From a virus, in the IMG/VR virus record IMGVR_UViG_3300020159_000995, positions 1 to 27,417 of that record: DNA of 27,417 nucleotides; one strand, 5' to 3'. The translations under genes and the position numbers were made by a program. The notes below the pieces were generated by a model, which saw only the letters and a program-made list of their open reading frames with translations, ran no database searches and was not told the origin of the DNA. Positions 1 through 7,747 of the stretch are shown in pieces; the stretch's first letter is position 1; every line of letters begins with the position of its first letter.

Positions 1-80
1 CCATCGGCAACTAGTTTATTTGTTAGGTTCTGTCCGACTAATCCAGAACCTCCTGTAATTAAAATTTTAGAGTTTTTCAT
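1..80 (-). CDS. NAD-dependent sugar epimerase/dehydratase, N-terminal fragment (runs off the window)
   Basis: Only the first 26 residues are inside the window. They read MKNSKILITGGSGLVGQNLT and continue to the edge. The GGSGLVG stretch is the GxxGxxG nucleotide-binding loop of an extended short-chain dehydrogenase, the fold of nucleotide-sugar epimerases and dehydratases. The ATG overlaps the stop codon of the upstream oxygenase gene by 4 bp (ATGA), so the two are probably translationally coupled. The fold call is solid. The substrate cannot be read from this fragment, but the surrounding genes (RmlC-like and WcaG-like enzymes) favour a nucleotide-sugar role. Confidence 0.8.
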   Translation of the reverse strand, partial: MKNSKILITGGSGLVGQNLTNKLVAD

Positions 81-796
81 TTATATCCTTGTGGTCTAAT
101 ATTTTCTGGCATTTTATCTGTGTTCCATACAAACGTCAAATAACAATGCCTAATAAAATCTGGCTTAACTGGCAATACTCCATGAAATGGATTGTGATTA
201 ATAAAATCTAGTATAGCAACTTTGCCTCTTACTGGTTTTACAGGAACGGAAACGTTATCGGCAGTTTGCTCATCCCCTATTATAATTAAATCGCCTGAGT
301 TATTATATTCTTCTTCAGGAGTCAGGTACATTAATATTGCACATAAACGTCCTTGGTTCTGGCCGTCTCTATGAACTTCTGTATGATCTCCATCTAAGTA
401 TACTGTAACAGCATCTTGATGGTGTACATTTGAAAAAGTTTCATTGACCTCTGGATAAAAGTTCCTAATAAACTTATAAACAACTTGTTGGAATTCTTTT
501 TTTAGATTTTTACGATCGCTTGTTGATTCATACCATCGCTGTGTGTCATGAAAGCCCGATTCTGCTATCATTTTTAATCTAGATTCGCGATCAGAAGCTA
601 GAACTTTAAATGGCCAGTTTGGGTCATTATGGAATCCCTTAACTGAAAGAGTATAATGATAATTTTCATCTGTTATAGGTACCCGTTGTGCATCATCTGA
701 TAATTTATTAAATTTAACAATATCTTCAGGTAACAAAAGATCCTCTAAGTTATACACTCCGTAACCATCCCTGTGAAATTTTTCATAGTCGATCAT
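77..796 (-). CDS. 2-oxoglutarate/Fe(II)-dependent oxygenase
   Basis: A 239-aa protein with the Fe(II) and 2-oxoglutarate binding signature of the double-stranded beta-helix dioxygenases. His142 and Asp144 form the HxD pair (EVHRDG), His205 is the distal iron ligand (NPFHGV), and Arg216 (FIRHCY) is well placed for the 2-oxoglutarate carboxylate. The family couples 2OG decarboxylation to oxidation of a substrate, usually hydroxylation. Such enzymes are common in aquatic myoviruses, often beside sugar-modification genes. The substrate here is not visible; a sugar, a glycan or a protein side chain are all possible. The gene has 4-bp ATGA overlaps on both sides, with the epimerase downstream and the WcaG-like gene upstream, so it is part of the same operon. 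Confidence 0.85.
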   Translation of the reverse strand: MIDYEKFHRDGYGVYNLEDLLLPEDIVKFNKLSDDAQRVPITDENYHYTLSVKGFHNDPNWPFKVLASDRESRLKMIAESGFHDTQRWYESTSDRKNLKKEFQQVVYKFIRNFYPEVNETFSNVHHQDAVTVYLDGDHTEVHRDGQNQGRLCAILMYLTPEEEYNNSGDLIIIGDEQTADNVSVPVKPVRGKVAILDFINHNPFHGVLPVKPDFIRHCYLTFVWNTDKMPENIRPQGYK

Positions 797-1770
797 TGTC
801 TTGTTCCATAAGTTGTAATTACTTTCCTAAGACCGTCTCGTAGAGATGTTGTTGGAAGTATTCCGTATTTCTCTTGTTTGTCATAGCTTAGACAACGTAA
901 TAGGTCTCCGTTGGGCTTTGTTTCATCCCAGACAATGTTTTTGTTATCGCCTGTCTGTTCTTTGTATAATTCTACAATAGTTTCAATTGTTTCTTTGATT
1001 GTAACAGCCCGGCCGCATCCAAAGTTGATAACATCATTAACTTCTTTCTTAACCACATCTATACTGGCCTGGGCAACATCGTCACCGAATACAAAGTCTC
1101 TACGAGCAGATCCGTTGCCCCAACAGACCATGTCGCCTTCTGTGTTAAACAATTTCCATACATTGGCACCTATAACTGTTGCATCCTTGGCAAAATTATC
1201 ATTGCAACCATAAATGTTGCTGGGCCTAATAACTGTCCACTTGGTCCAGTTGTGCTGAATCTTAAGAGCATCTAATGCAAGTTCGCCCATACGCTTGGTC
1301 CATCCGGGATGCCAATCGTTTTTACTTGGCATTGTTGTCCATACACTATCTTCGTACATAACGTCCGCCGGTGCGTAAACACCGACTGAAGACATGTAAA
1401 CAAACCAATCAACTTTGGCATCAAAAGATGCTTTGATCATATTTGTATTAAACATCATCATAGGAAATACATAGTCTGCAGGACACTGTGCTGTTCTTGA
1501 CGGTGATCCTTTGACTCCTGCTATATGCAACACAATATTAATATCAGTTCCATTGAATAATTCTTCGCAGTTATCTAGGTATGTTAGATTGGTATAAATG
1601 ATCTCGCAACGATCTGGGTACTGTTTCTCAAGTGCAGTTAGTTCGTCGTTTGGTTTAACATCAACCGCATAAACTTTCTTTGCACCTTCTTCGATGCATT
1701 TACGTACTGTGGGTATTCCTACTAGTCCACTAGCACCTGTTACGATAATATTTTTATTTAAAAATTCCAT
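793..1770 (-). CDS. WcaG-like NAD(P)-dependent nucleotide-sugar epimerase/dehydratase
   Basis: A 325-aa extended short-chain dehydrogenase. It has the Rossmann loop TGASGLVG at residues 11-18, the catalytic-Ser region YMSSVGVY at 125-132, the RPSNIYG segment at 182-188, and RRDFVFGDDVA at 223-233. A C-terminal WDETKPNGDLLRC segment at 281-293 is typical of GDP-fucose-synthase-like enzymes and their relatives. Lys159 of the YxxxK motif is present in the GWTKRMGEL segment, but the position four residues before it is Pro155 instead of Tyr. That may be a subfamily trait or may mean altered chemistry. The exact sugar is unknown. The ATG start lies 2 bp beyond the stop of the upstream glycosyltransferase-like gene, and the end overlaps the oxygenase start by 4 bp. 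Confidence 0.82.
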   Translation of the reverse strand: MEFLNKNIIVTGASGLVGIPTVRKCIEEGAKKVYAVDVKPNDELTALEKQYPDRCEIIYTNLTYLDNCEELFNGTDINIVLHIAGVKGSPSRTAQCPADYVFPMMMFNTNMIKASFDAKVDWFVYMSSVGVYAPADVMYEDSVWTTMPSKNDWHPGWTKRMGELALDALKIQHNWTKWTVIRPSNIYGCNDNFAKDATVIGANVWKLFNTEGDMVCWGNGSARRDFVFGDDVAQASIDVVKKEVNDVINFGCGRAVTIKETIETIVELYKEQTGDNKNIVWDETKPNGDLLRCLSYDKQEKYGILPTTSLRDGLRKVITTYGTRQ

Positions 1771-1772
1771 AG

Positions 1773-3179
1773 TTATAATGTGTTTAAGAAATCCTCAAGA
1801 GGATTATAATTTATATAATCGACAAAAACTTGTTGATTGTGCAAAAGTATATCAGTTAACGAGTAGTACCAGTTGTGTACTTCTTGTAAGGACATATCTG
1901 CAAATTTTTTAATTTCTTTTTCAATTAGGTCAAACCTCTTTTTAGGATCAGGTTCTTGGTCGTAACTTTCGTCTATGAATGGACTAAAAGTTTTGAATCC
2001 TAATCTTCTTATTTCTTCTAATCCTTTGTAATTTCCAAGATATATGAAGGGCTGTAGGTTAAGTATAGGCCTAAAAGTTTTCTCGGACAGGAACGGTGTT
2101 GACACTGTATCAAACTGTGTTTCAGATGTTATGTGCAGGTAACTGTTGGCGTAGATTTCTTTCTTGTTGTTTTCGTTGGTTTGAAAGCCCATCCTGCCTT
2201 CGTCATTTAGTGTTTGAGTATCAACTTCATAGGGCATCATGTTTTCTGCAATTTTTACAAACTCAGCAATTTCTTCATCTGTTCCATCGACTAAAGTTTT
2301 CACTTCTGATACAGGATGGTTAGGTATACTGTGTAAGAAGCTAAAGGTTCCTTGCTCTAACAGATTGTGTTTCAATGCAAGGTGCAAGGTTGCCATCCTG
2401 TGTGCTCGATTCATAGTTCTGTTCCAGCACAGGAATTTTTTTGGTCTAAGCACTGTGGCATCTAGGTCAGCTTCTTTGACGTAGTCACAATAATATCCCA
2501 ATGACGATCTAGGGATTGGATATCTGCTAGCAATTTCTGATTGTTGTTGTAAAGTAGCATGAGCCGTTGCCTGTATTCCTACTCCAAGTTTCCTTTCACG
2601 GAAGTCATTTCTAACATTTCCAAAAACAAATCCAACGCTAGTTCCTGGTATTCCTAGGACTCTTAGGTATTTTTCAATGTTTTGTAAAGTTACATCGCTG
2701 TATGACGGTTCTGTTATCTGCGAAAACACTATTTTAACTTTACCAGTCTTGAGATAATTTTTCATTTTTTCAGACAGCGAATCTGCAAAACGATATGTAT
2801 GTTTTACATTATCTACTAAAAACTCAAACGAATTATATATAAGATCTATATTAGATCCTTCTATTTCAATAGGATAGATGTATACCAAGTTATCGTCATC
2901 AACTATGTCATTTTCGCTGATTATATTTTCTAAAGAGTAATGTTTTTTAAAATAATAGAAAAAATTTGTGTGTTTGAATATGATACCCGAATTTGGAGTT
3001 TGAAACTGTCTTTCAATGAGATCTATTCTATAATACTCTTTGTTAAGATTACACTCCTGTGTTTCTACTAGATTTTTCATCCATTGATTAACAGCAGGGT
3101 GCATTCCGTTAGCAATCGGCACCGCTTCGTTGTTTATCTGTACCCAATTTGAGTATACTAATTTATAAGTCTTGTTCAT
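1773..3179 (-). CDS. Putative glycosyltransferase-like protein, paralog A
   Basis: A 468-aa protein belonging to a three-member family in this window (also 3163-4482 and 5645-7072). The N-terminus (KLVYSNW, then a conserved IANGMHP-type turn) aligns with the next gene. A basic NRTMNRAHR block lies at residues 253-261. The conserved C-terminal core runs from SETQF (352-356) through FLSEKTFRP (363-371) and QPFIYLG (376-382) to GFKTFSPFIDESYD (394-407). The layout of a Ser/Glu block, then SEK, then Pro-hydrophobic-Gly resembles the sugar-nucleotide-binding segment of alpha-1,3-fucosyltransferase (GT10) or exostosin-type GT-B enzymes. That relationship is an inference from motif shape and needs a profile search. 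The start overlaps paralog B by 17 bp. No strong ribosome-binding site is seen, so coupling is likely. Confidence 0.6.
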   Translation of the reverse strand: MNKTYKLVYSNWVQINNEAVPIANGMHPAVNQWMKNLVETQECNLNKEYYRIDLIERQFQTPNSGIIFKHTNFFYYFKKHYSLENIISENDIVDDDNLVYIYPIEIEGSNIDLIYNSFEFLVDNVKHTYRFADSLSEKMKNYLKTGKVKIVFSQITEPSYSDVTLQNIEKYLRVLGIPGTSVGFVFGNVRNDFRERKLGVGIQATAHATLQQQSEIASRYPIPRSSLGYYCDYVKEADLDATVLRPKKFLCWNRTMNRAHRMATLHLALKHNLLEQGTFSFLHSIPNHPVSEVKTLVDGTDEEIAEFVKIAENMMPYEVDTQTLNDEGRMGFQTNENNKKEIYANSYLHITSETQFDTVSTPFLSEKTFRPILNLQPFIYLGNYKGLEEIRRLGFKTFSPFIDESYDQEPDPKKRFDLIEKEIKKFADMSLQEVHNWYYSLTDILLHNQQVFVDYINYNPLEDFLNTL

Positions 3180-4482
3180 TTAATAATTTTTCAATAGGGT
3201 TATAATTTTTGTAAGAGTACAAAAGATTTTGATTGTGAAGCAGTGTGTCTTTTATTGAATAGTACCATTCGTGTATTTTCTCAATTGGCATTTCTGCAAA
3301 TTTTTTAATTTCTTCTTCAATCATAGAAAATCTTTTCTTCGGATCTGGCTCTAAATCATAACTTTCGTCAATAAATGGACTAAAAGTTTTAAAACCCAAC
3401 TTTATGAGTGTATTTAATGCTAGATGATTACCGAGATAGATAAAAGGTTGTAAGTTTAAAATTGGTCTCCAAGTTTTTTCACTTAGAAACGGACTGGTGT
3501 GTTGTTCGAACTGGGTTTCAGTTACCAGGTGTAGATAAGAATCTAGATAAAGTTCTTTTTTATTGTTAGTAACTGTAAAAAATGTGTGTAATTCGTTAGC
3601 TGGAAGATGTTCTGTATCTATTTGGTACGGAATCATTGATTTAATTTGATCTGCATACTCAGTTGGTAAATCCAATCTTTCTAATAGGTCTTTGTAGTCG
3701 TCTTTGTTATTATACAAAAAACTAAAATACCCTTGTTCAAGTAAATTGTACTTTAACGCCAAATGTGCTAGACCTGTTCTATGAGCCCTAGTCATAAAAC
3801 GATTAAAAGAAATAAACTTTTTAGAACGAGCAATGTTGTTTAAATCTTTGTATCTTACAAAATCGCTGACATACCCTAATGCAGTTGGGTAAGGGTATCT
3901 ATCCATTTCGTTAGCAGTTTGATATAATGATAATATAGAATCATACATTTGTATGTTAGGTACAATATTGTGTATAGTGTTTCCTTGAAGCAAAGATATT
4001 TTAAAAATACCTATCTTATTAAAGAACTCTTTAACTTCTTCAATTGTTGAATCTTCTATACTTGGATCAACCATGTTAACCAGCAGTATTGATATTTTTC
4101 CTGCACGAAGATGTTCTAAGATTGTGCTGCCAATACTATCAACAAAACTGTCAGTTAACACATAACCCACTGAATTGCATTCTATTTCTATAGGGAAATA
4201 ACATCGACTATTTGTTATTTGATCTGCATTGACAAATTCTATTCCTAGCTGTTTGCAATGGAAATAGAAATTAGAATTACGAAAGTAAAAATTAGGCTGA
4301 TCGTTGTTGTTAAAAAAATAGTGAGATTCAAATTGAGGTATTCTACCAAATGCGTCTACAGATATTATCCTATGATTTTTTGCCCACTCAACAAATTCAC
4401 TGCTTGTTCCATTTGCATAAGGATATATGTTATCTCCGACAGTAAACCAATTTGAATAAACTAGTTTTAGAATGCTATCCAT
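3163..4482 (-). CDS. Putative glycosyltransferase-like protein, paralog B
   Basis: A 439-aa close relative of the downstream gene, with the same KLVYSNW N-terminus and YANGTSSEF turn. The basic block NRFMTRAHR is at 227-235, followed by an ALKYNLLEQG..SF stretch that is nearly identical between the two. The core contains TETQF (321-325), FLSEKTWRP (332-340), QPFIYLG (345-351) and GFKTFSPFIDESYD (363-376). The C-terminal WYYSIKDTLLHN helix also matches paralog A. The ATG is preceded by an AGGA element with a short spacer and overlaps the TPP-enzyme gene by 16 bp. Paralog A probably arose from this gene or vice versa by tandem duplication, since the two are adjacent and more alike than either is to paralog C. 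A glycosyl-transfer role is inferred from the core motif and from the sugar-enzyme neighbours. Confidence 0.6.
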   Translation of the reverse strand: MDSILKLVYSNWFTVGDNIYPYANGTSSEFVEWAKNHRIISVDAFGRIPQFESHYFFNNNDQPNFYFRNSNFYFHCKQLGIEFVNADQITNSRCYFPIEIECNSVGYVLTDSFVDSIGSTILEHLRAGKISILLVNMVDPSIEDSTIEEVKEFFNKIGIFKISLLQGNTIHNIVPNIQMYDSILSLYQTANEMDRYPYPTALGYVSDFVRYKDLNNIARSKKFISFNRFMTRAHRTGLAHLALKYNLLEQGYFSFLYNNKDDYKDLLERLDLPTEYADQIKSMIPYQIDTEHLPANELHTFFTVTNNKKELYLDSYLHLVTETQFEQHTSPFLSEKTWRPILNLQPFIYLGNHLALNTLIKLGFKTFSPFIDESYDLEPDPKKRFSMIEEEIKKFAEMPIEKIHEWYYSIKDTLLHNQNLLYSYKNYNPIEKLLNEQDL

Positions 4483-5096
4483 TTTCCTGATCCATAATGC
4501 GGGTACTTTGATTTATAATTATAATGTATAACATCGTCAGGAATATCACGTTTCTTGTTCCATGTTGCTTCTGTAGGTGTGTATGTCGATATGCCATTAT
4601 CTTCTACAATAAAATACAATGGAAGATCAAAGTTTCTTGCATACTTGTGAACCTCGTAAAAAGTTCCACCTTCGAAACTCATGTCTCCGATGAAACACCA
4701 TACCTTGTCGTCGCTGCCAGATTTTTTAATTGCCTGTGCTACTCCTAGCGCAATAGGTAGTGTGGCAGACACAATTGCCGACGAATAGAATTTTTCATCT
4801 ATGTTACATAAAGTAATAGACTTGCCTGCAAGTATTTCAGTTTCAATCCAAGCAGGGTCTATGCCTTTAAGCAGTGCGTGATAGTGAGACCGCCACGTAG
4901 AAAATACCCAATCGGTAGTTTTAATGTGTTTGAATATCTCAATTAACTGTTCTTCGTTGCCGTGCGATAAATGCACAGGACCTCGTATCTTTGCAGATTC
5001 CCAATGGCCTACAATAAGTTCTTCAAATTGAATTATTTGTTCTTTTGTAAAAGTTTCATCTCTAACAACAGGGTACTGTTCTAAATTTTTTATCAT
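4467..5096 (-). CDS. Short TPP-dependent dehydrogenase E1-alpha-like protein without a visible beta partner
   Basis: A 209-aa protein resembling the alpha subunit of 2-oxo-acid dehydrogenase E1 enzymes. It shows VHLSHGNEEQ, DWVFSTWRSHYHALLKG, the ATLPIALGVA segment, and the TPP-Mg motif GDM...DN (Gly137-Asp138 to Asp166-Asn167, numbered from the start chosen here). I chose the ATG at 5096 because it overlaps the upstream epimerase stop as ATGA and has GAGAG in front of it. The longer frame to 5135 would begin with TTG and extend the overlap. Family alpha subunits are usually well over 300 aa, so the C-terminal part is missing. The pyrimidine-binding beta subunit with its catalytic Glu is not in the window. 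It may bind TPP and pair with a subunit encoded further downstream, or act in an unusual sugar branch. Confidence 0.78.
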   Translation of the reverse strand: MIKNLEQYPVVRDETFTKEQIIQFEELIVGHWESAKIRGPVHLSHGNEEQLIEIFKHIKTTDWVFSTWRSHYHALLKGIDPAWIETEILAGKSITLCNIDEKFYSSAIVSATLPIALGVAQAIKKSGSDDKVWCFIGDMSFEGGTFYEVHKYARNFDLPLYFIVEDNGISTYTPTEATWNKKRDIPDDVIHYNYKSKYPHYGSGKWIAF

Positions 5097-5638
5097 CTGT
5101 CTCTCGCTTGTAGTGTAGGGGATGTTGTTGGCCAATCTATGTTAAAGTTAGAATCGTTCCACTTTATTACACCCTGCGAGTTTTCGTCAACGTACTCGCC
5201 TTCATAAAACAAATTATAATGAAATATGCAATCAGTTAATGCATAATGTCCATTTGCAAATCCGGGAGGAATTAATACTTGATCTCTAGTCTTTTCAGAA
5301 ATTATGTAAGATTCCCACTTTCCATAAGTTGTTGATCCTTGGCGTACATCGAGAACTACTAGGTATATATCCCCAACCAAGGCCTGTACCAACTTCCAAG
5401 TCTTATTGTCGTAGTGCAGTCCTCTAAGAACTCCTGCATAAGATTTTGAAAATCTTCCATGTACTGATGCCATCGGTGGCAATCTTTTGTTAACAGGGTG
5501 TTCACTTGAGTGATAAGTTGTAAAAATTTCACCGCGGTATTCTCTGTACACAGATGGAGTGTATACAGGAACATCAATTTCAAATGTTTTTAGATAAGAG
5601 ACACCAAAGTCTTTCCAATTTTTGTGTTTATAATTCAT
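5093..5638 (-). CDS. rmlC: dTDP-4-dehydrorhamnose 3,5-epimerase-like (RmlC family) cupin
   Basis: A 181-aa cupin with the family signature in order. It has GVLRGLHYD at 69-77, where His75 is the expected catalytic base. KLVQALVGDIYLVVLDVR follows at 82-99 and TYGKWES at 104-110. IPPGFANGHYAL at 123-134 is next, then an aromatic block containing Tyr141 and Tyr145, one of which should be the catalytic acid. The C-terminus (GVIKWNDSNFNIDWP) is also typical. RmlC enzymes epimerise C3 and C5 of dTDP-4-keto-6-deoxyglucose. No rmlA, rmlB or rmlD homologue is certain in this window, so the substrate may come from the host or be a related keto-sugar. The ATG at 5638 follows paralog C by 6 bp. The stop is coupled to the TPP-enzyme start. 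Confidence 0.88.
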   Translation of the reverse strand: MNYKHKNWKDFGVSYLKTFEIDVPVYTPSVYREYRGEIFTTYHSSEHPVNKRLPPMASVHGRFSKSYAGVLRGLHYDNKTWKLVQALVGDIYLVVLDVRQGSTTYGKWESYIISEKTRDQVLIPPGFANGHYALTDCIFHYNLFYEGEYVDENSQGVIKWNDSNFNIDWPTTSPTLQARDR

Positions 5639-5644
5639 AGGCTT

Positions 5645-7072
5645 TTACCACTGTGTAACACGCTGATGTAACTCTTGCATGAACTTAAGACTAATTGGCT
5701 CATTTTTGTAAATTTCCATCAGGTGCCTGTGATTGTGTATTAAAATATCTTCCATACTCCAATACCAATTATGTATTTCTTCTTTGGACATAGAGCAAAG
5801 TCGGTTAACTTCGGCTGCAATCATATGAAGACGCTTAGATAAGTCATGTTCTTCGTCATAACTTTCATTTATAAAAGGACTAAAAGTTTTAAATCCTAAT
5901 TTTCTTAATTCAACAAGAGCTCCAGGAAATGCCATAAACAGCAGAGGTTGAAAATTTGCAAGAGGTTTAAAAACTTTTTCTGTAAATGACTTGTAAACTC
6001 CGTGAGTATATGTTTCTGAAGCAAGATAGAAGTAAGAACTTTCACTGGGTTTACTATGCATATCACCCCATCCGCTAACACTTAAGAAATGACTTCCTTC
6101 TTCTGCCTCGAGACTATGTGGCAATTGTTCGTGCAATTTATTAATTTTGTCATGGTCCATGTTTACATTTAAATTTCTCGATACAGCAGTACCGTGATCT
6201 ATGGTAATCTTATCTAGGAATGACCAATCTCCCTTTTCTAACAGCCCATCGGTCGCTAATTTATGTAGCATTGCAACTCTATGATCTCTAGCACGACGAT
6301 TAGGAAACACAAAATAGTGTTTTCTTATTCTATTCTTGCTTTCGTAGAAAGATTGTTCAGTCATTCTTCGATCACTGTGTACTGCATAATGCCACGACAT
6401 ATTACACAATAAGAAAGGAAAACTTCTTACTTCTAATTGCCTCTGTTCAGGAGCGAACCAAGACTCGTATACTTCTTGTGCATTGAAACTATTAATTGCA
6501 AGAACTATTTGTTCTTTTGGTATTCCACTATACTTTAATCCATTATGGAAATCTGCAAATTCTGTTTGTTCAATAAAATTTTCATTGACCCAATCTAGAA
6601 AAACTATTGCTTTTCGTTCTCTTAGATCTTGCAATACCTCTGCCGAGATATGTTTCCAAAAGTATTCTCCATTTAACTTGCTACCTACAAAATCAACACC
6701 TATAAATTTATTAAAATGCGGAGTCACTTTGATAGGATAAATGTATCTCTGGAACCCATCTCTGTGCTGGTGCTGTTTTCCAAAATAAACAGAATTTTCG
6801 TAGATGTCTACACGATTGTCAAAGCATCTTGATCGAATATGAGACCCGTTCATTCTAACACTGTTTGGCCAATGTCCAAAGGAATTGCCAAACATCCTTT
6901 CCATAGGATTCTTTTCTAAATCTAGATCTTCGTCAAAGAAACTTTCAGTTTTAAGCCTATTAGAATACATAGTATGTATGTAGTTAACGACCCCCATTTC
7001 TGGAGCAAGCGCATTAGGCATTACTGTATTAGGTAATACATAGTCGTAAAAAAATGGCAATTTGTATTTCAT
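5645..7072 (-). CDS. Putative glycosyltransferase-like protein, paralog C (divergent)
   Basis: A 475-aa third member of the family seen at 1773-3179 and 3163-4482, but much more diverged and with an unrelated-looking N-terminus. The conserved blocks are still in register: NRRARDHR at 258-265 followed by LATDGLLEKGDWSFL, then SETYTHG (352-358), FTEKVFKP (363-370), QPLLFM (375-380), GFKTFSPFINESYD (393-406) and the C-terminal HNWYWSMEDILIHNH helix. Here QPFIYLG of the other two has become QPLLFMA, so the Gly after the hydrophobic strand is not kept. As with the paralogs, a fucosyltransferase or exostosin-like transfer reaction is an inference. The ATG at 7072 overlaps the SGNH gene stop as ATGA. 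Confidence 0.58.
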   Translation of the reverse strand: MKYKLPFFYDYVLPNTVMPNALAPEMGVVNYIHTMYSNRLKTESFFDEDLDLEKNPMERMFGNSFGHWPNSVRMNGSHIRSRCFDNRVDIYENSVYFGKQHQHRDGFQRYIYPIKVTPHFNKFIGVDFVGSKLNGEYFWKHISAEVLQDLRERKAIVFLDWVNENFIEQTEFADFHNGLKYSGIPKEQIVLAINSFNAQEVYESWFAPEQRQLEVRSFPFLLCNMSWHYAVHSDRRMTEQSFYESKNRIRKHYFVFPNRRARDHRVAMLHKLATDGLLEKGDWSFLDKITIDHGTAVSRNLNVNMDHDKINKLHEQLPHSLEAEEGSHFLSVSGWGDMHSKPSESSYFYLASETYTHGVYKSFTEKVFKPLANFQPLLFMAFPGALVELRKLGFKTFSPFINESYDEEHDLSKRLHMIAAEVNRLCSMSKEEIHNWYWSMEDILIHNHRHLMEIYKNEPISLKFMQELHQRVTQW

Positions 7073-7743
7073 AGTCCTAGTTTCTCTATATGTTCTTTAA
7101 TGTTGTTGGCAATAATATTGTGCCCATGTTGACTAAAATGGCAGGTATCTCCGTCTCGGAGATTCATTGACTTGTCACCCGCTGTGTCATCTTTGTATTC
7201 GTAGGGCAGATATCGATCTATAATGTAATTCTGATCTGTGTGCATGGTCCTGGTTGTTGTAAAGAATATGGTATTGATATTATGATTCTTTAACATCTGC
7301 TGAAAGTTGTAATTGTTGACTCTAAAATTTTCTCTAGCAAAATCAATACTGACAAAATATTTTTCGTATTCTTCGAAGAAAGTTACTTCTTCTTTGTTAG
7401 GTTGCCAAGTACTGGCAAAAGGTTTCCAACGAATTATTCTGCCGCTGTTGTAATACAATTCTCCTAAAGGACTTGTATCTGGGCCAGAAGGTGGAGGTAA
7501 TGCACTCCAAAACTCTGTTCTAATTATTTCTGTATATTGGATAATAAGCAAATCGTTTTCAGTGAGATTGCCTTTTAGTACATGATCTGTAATTTTCCGC
7601 CATATGCGATAATTACTGCCTGCACCGGCACCTTCGTGAATATATTCAAAATCCAACGACTCTGCTAGTATTTTTCCATACGGACGATCAACATCGGTAT
7701 AATCGCTGACACTGCATCCTGCTACACACAATTTTCTTTTCAT
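7069..7743 (-). CDS. SGNH/GDSL-type hydrolase or acyltransferase, copy 1
   Basis: A 224-aa protein with the three SGNH landmarks in the right places. Block I is VAGCSVSDY near residues 7-15 (a Ser nucleophile in a GDS-like turn), block II is GAGAGSNYR at 38-46 (oxyanion Gly and Asn), and block V is DTCHFSQHGH at 199-208, where Asp199 and His202 fit DxxH. Family members are esterases, thioesterases, or O-acyl transferases and deacetylases on polysaccharides. In a phage sugar cluster an acetyl group on a glycan is a natural guess, but the substrate is not visible. There is no obvious signal peptide, so it probably acts in the cytoplasm. It is followed 4 bp upstream by a second SGNH-like gene. 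Confidence 0.75.
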   Translation of the reverse strand: MKRKLCVAGCSVSDYTDVDRPYGKILAESLDFEYIHEGAGAGSNYRIWRKITDHVLKGNLTENDLLIIQYTEIIRTEFWSALPPPSGPDTSPLGELYYNSGRIIRWKPFASTWQPNKEEVTFFEEYEKYFVSIDFARENFRVNNYNFQQMLKNHNINTIFFTTTRTMHTDQNYIIDRYLPYEYKDDTAGDKSMNLRDGDTCHFSQHGHNIIANNIKEHIEKLGL

Positions 7744-7747
7744 TTCA

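Noticed and set aside
5097-5135. Longer TTG-started form of the TPP enzyme
   Set aside because: The ATG at 5096 has an ATGA overlap with the upstream gene and a GAGAG site, and the family blocks begin well after it.
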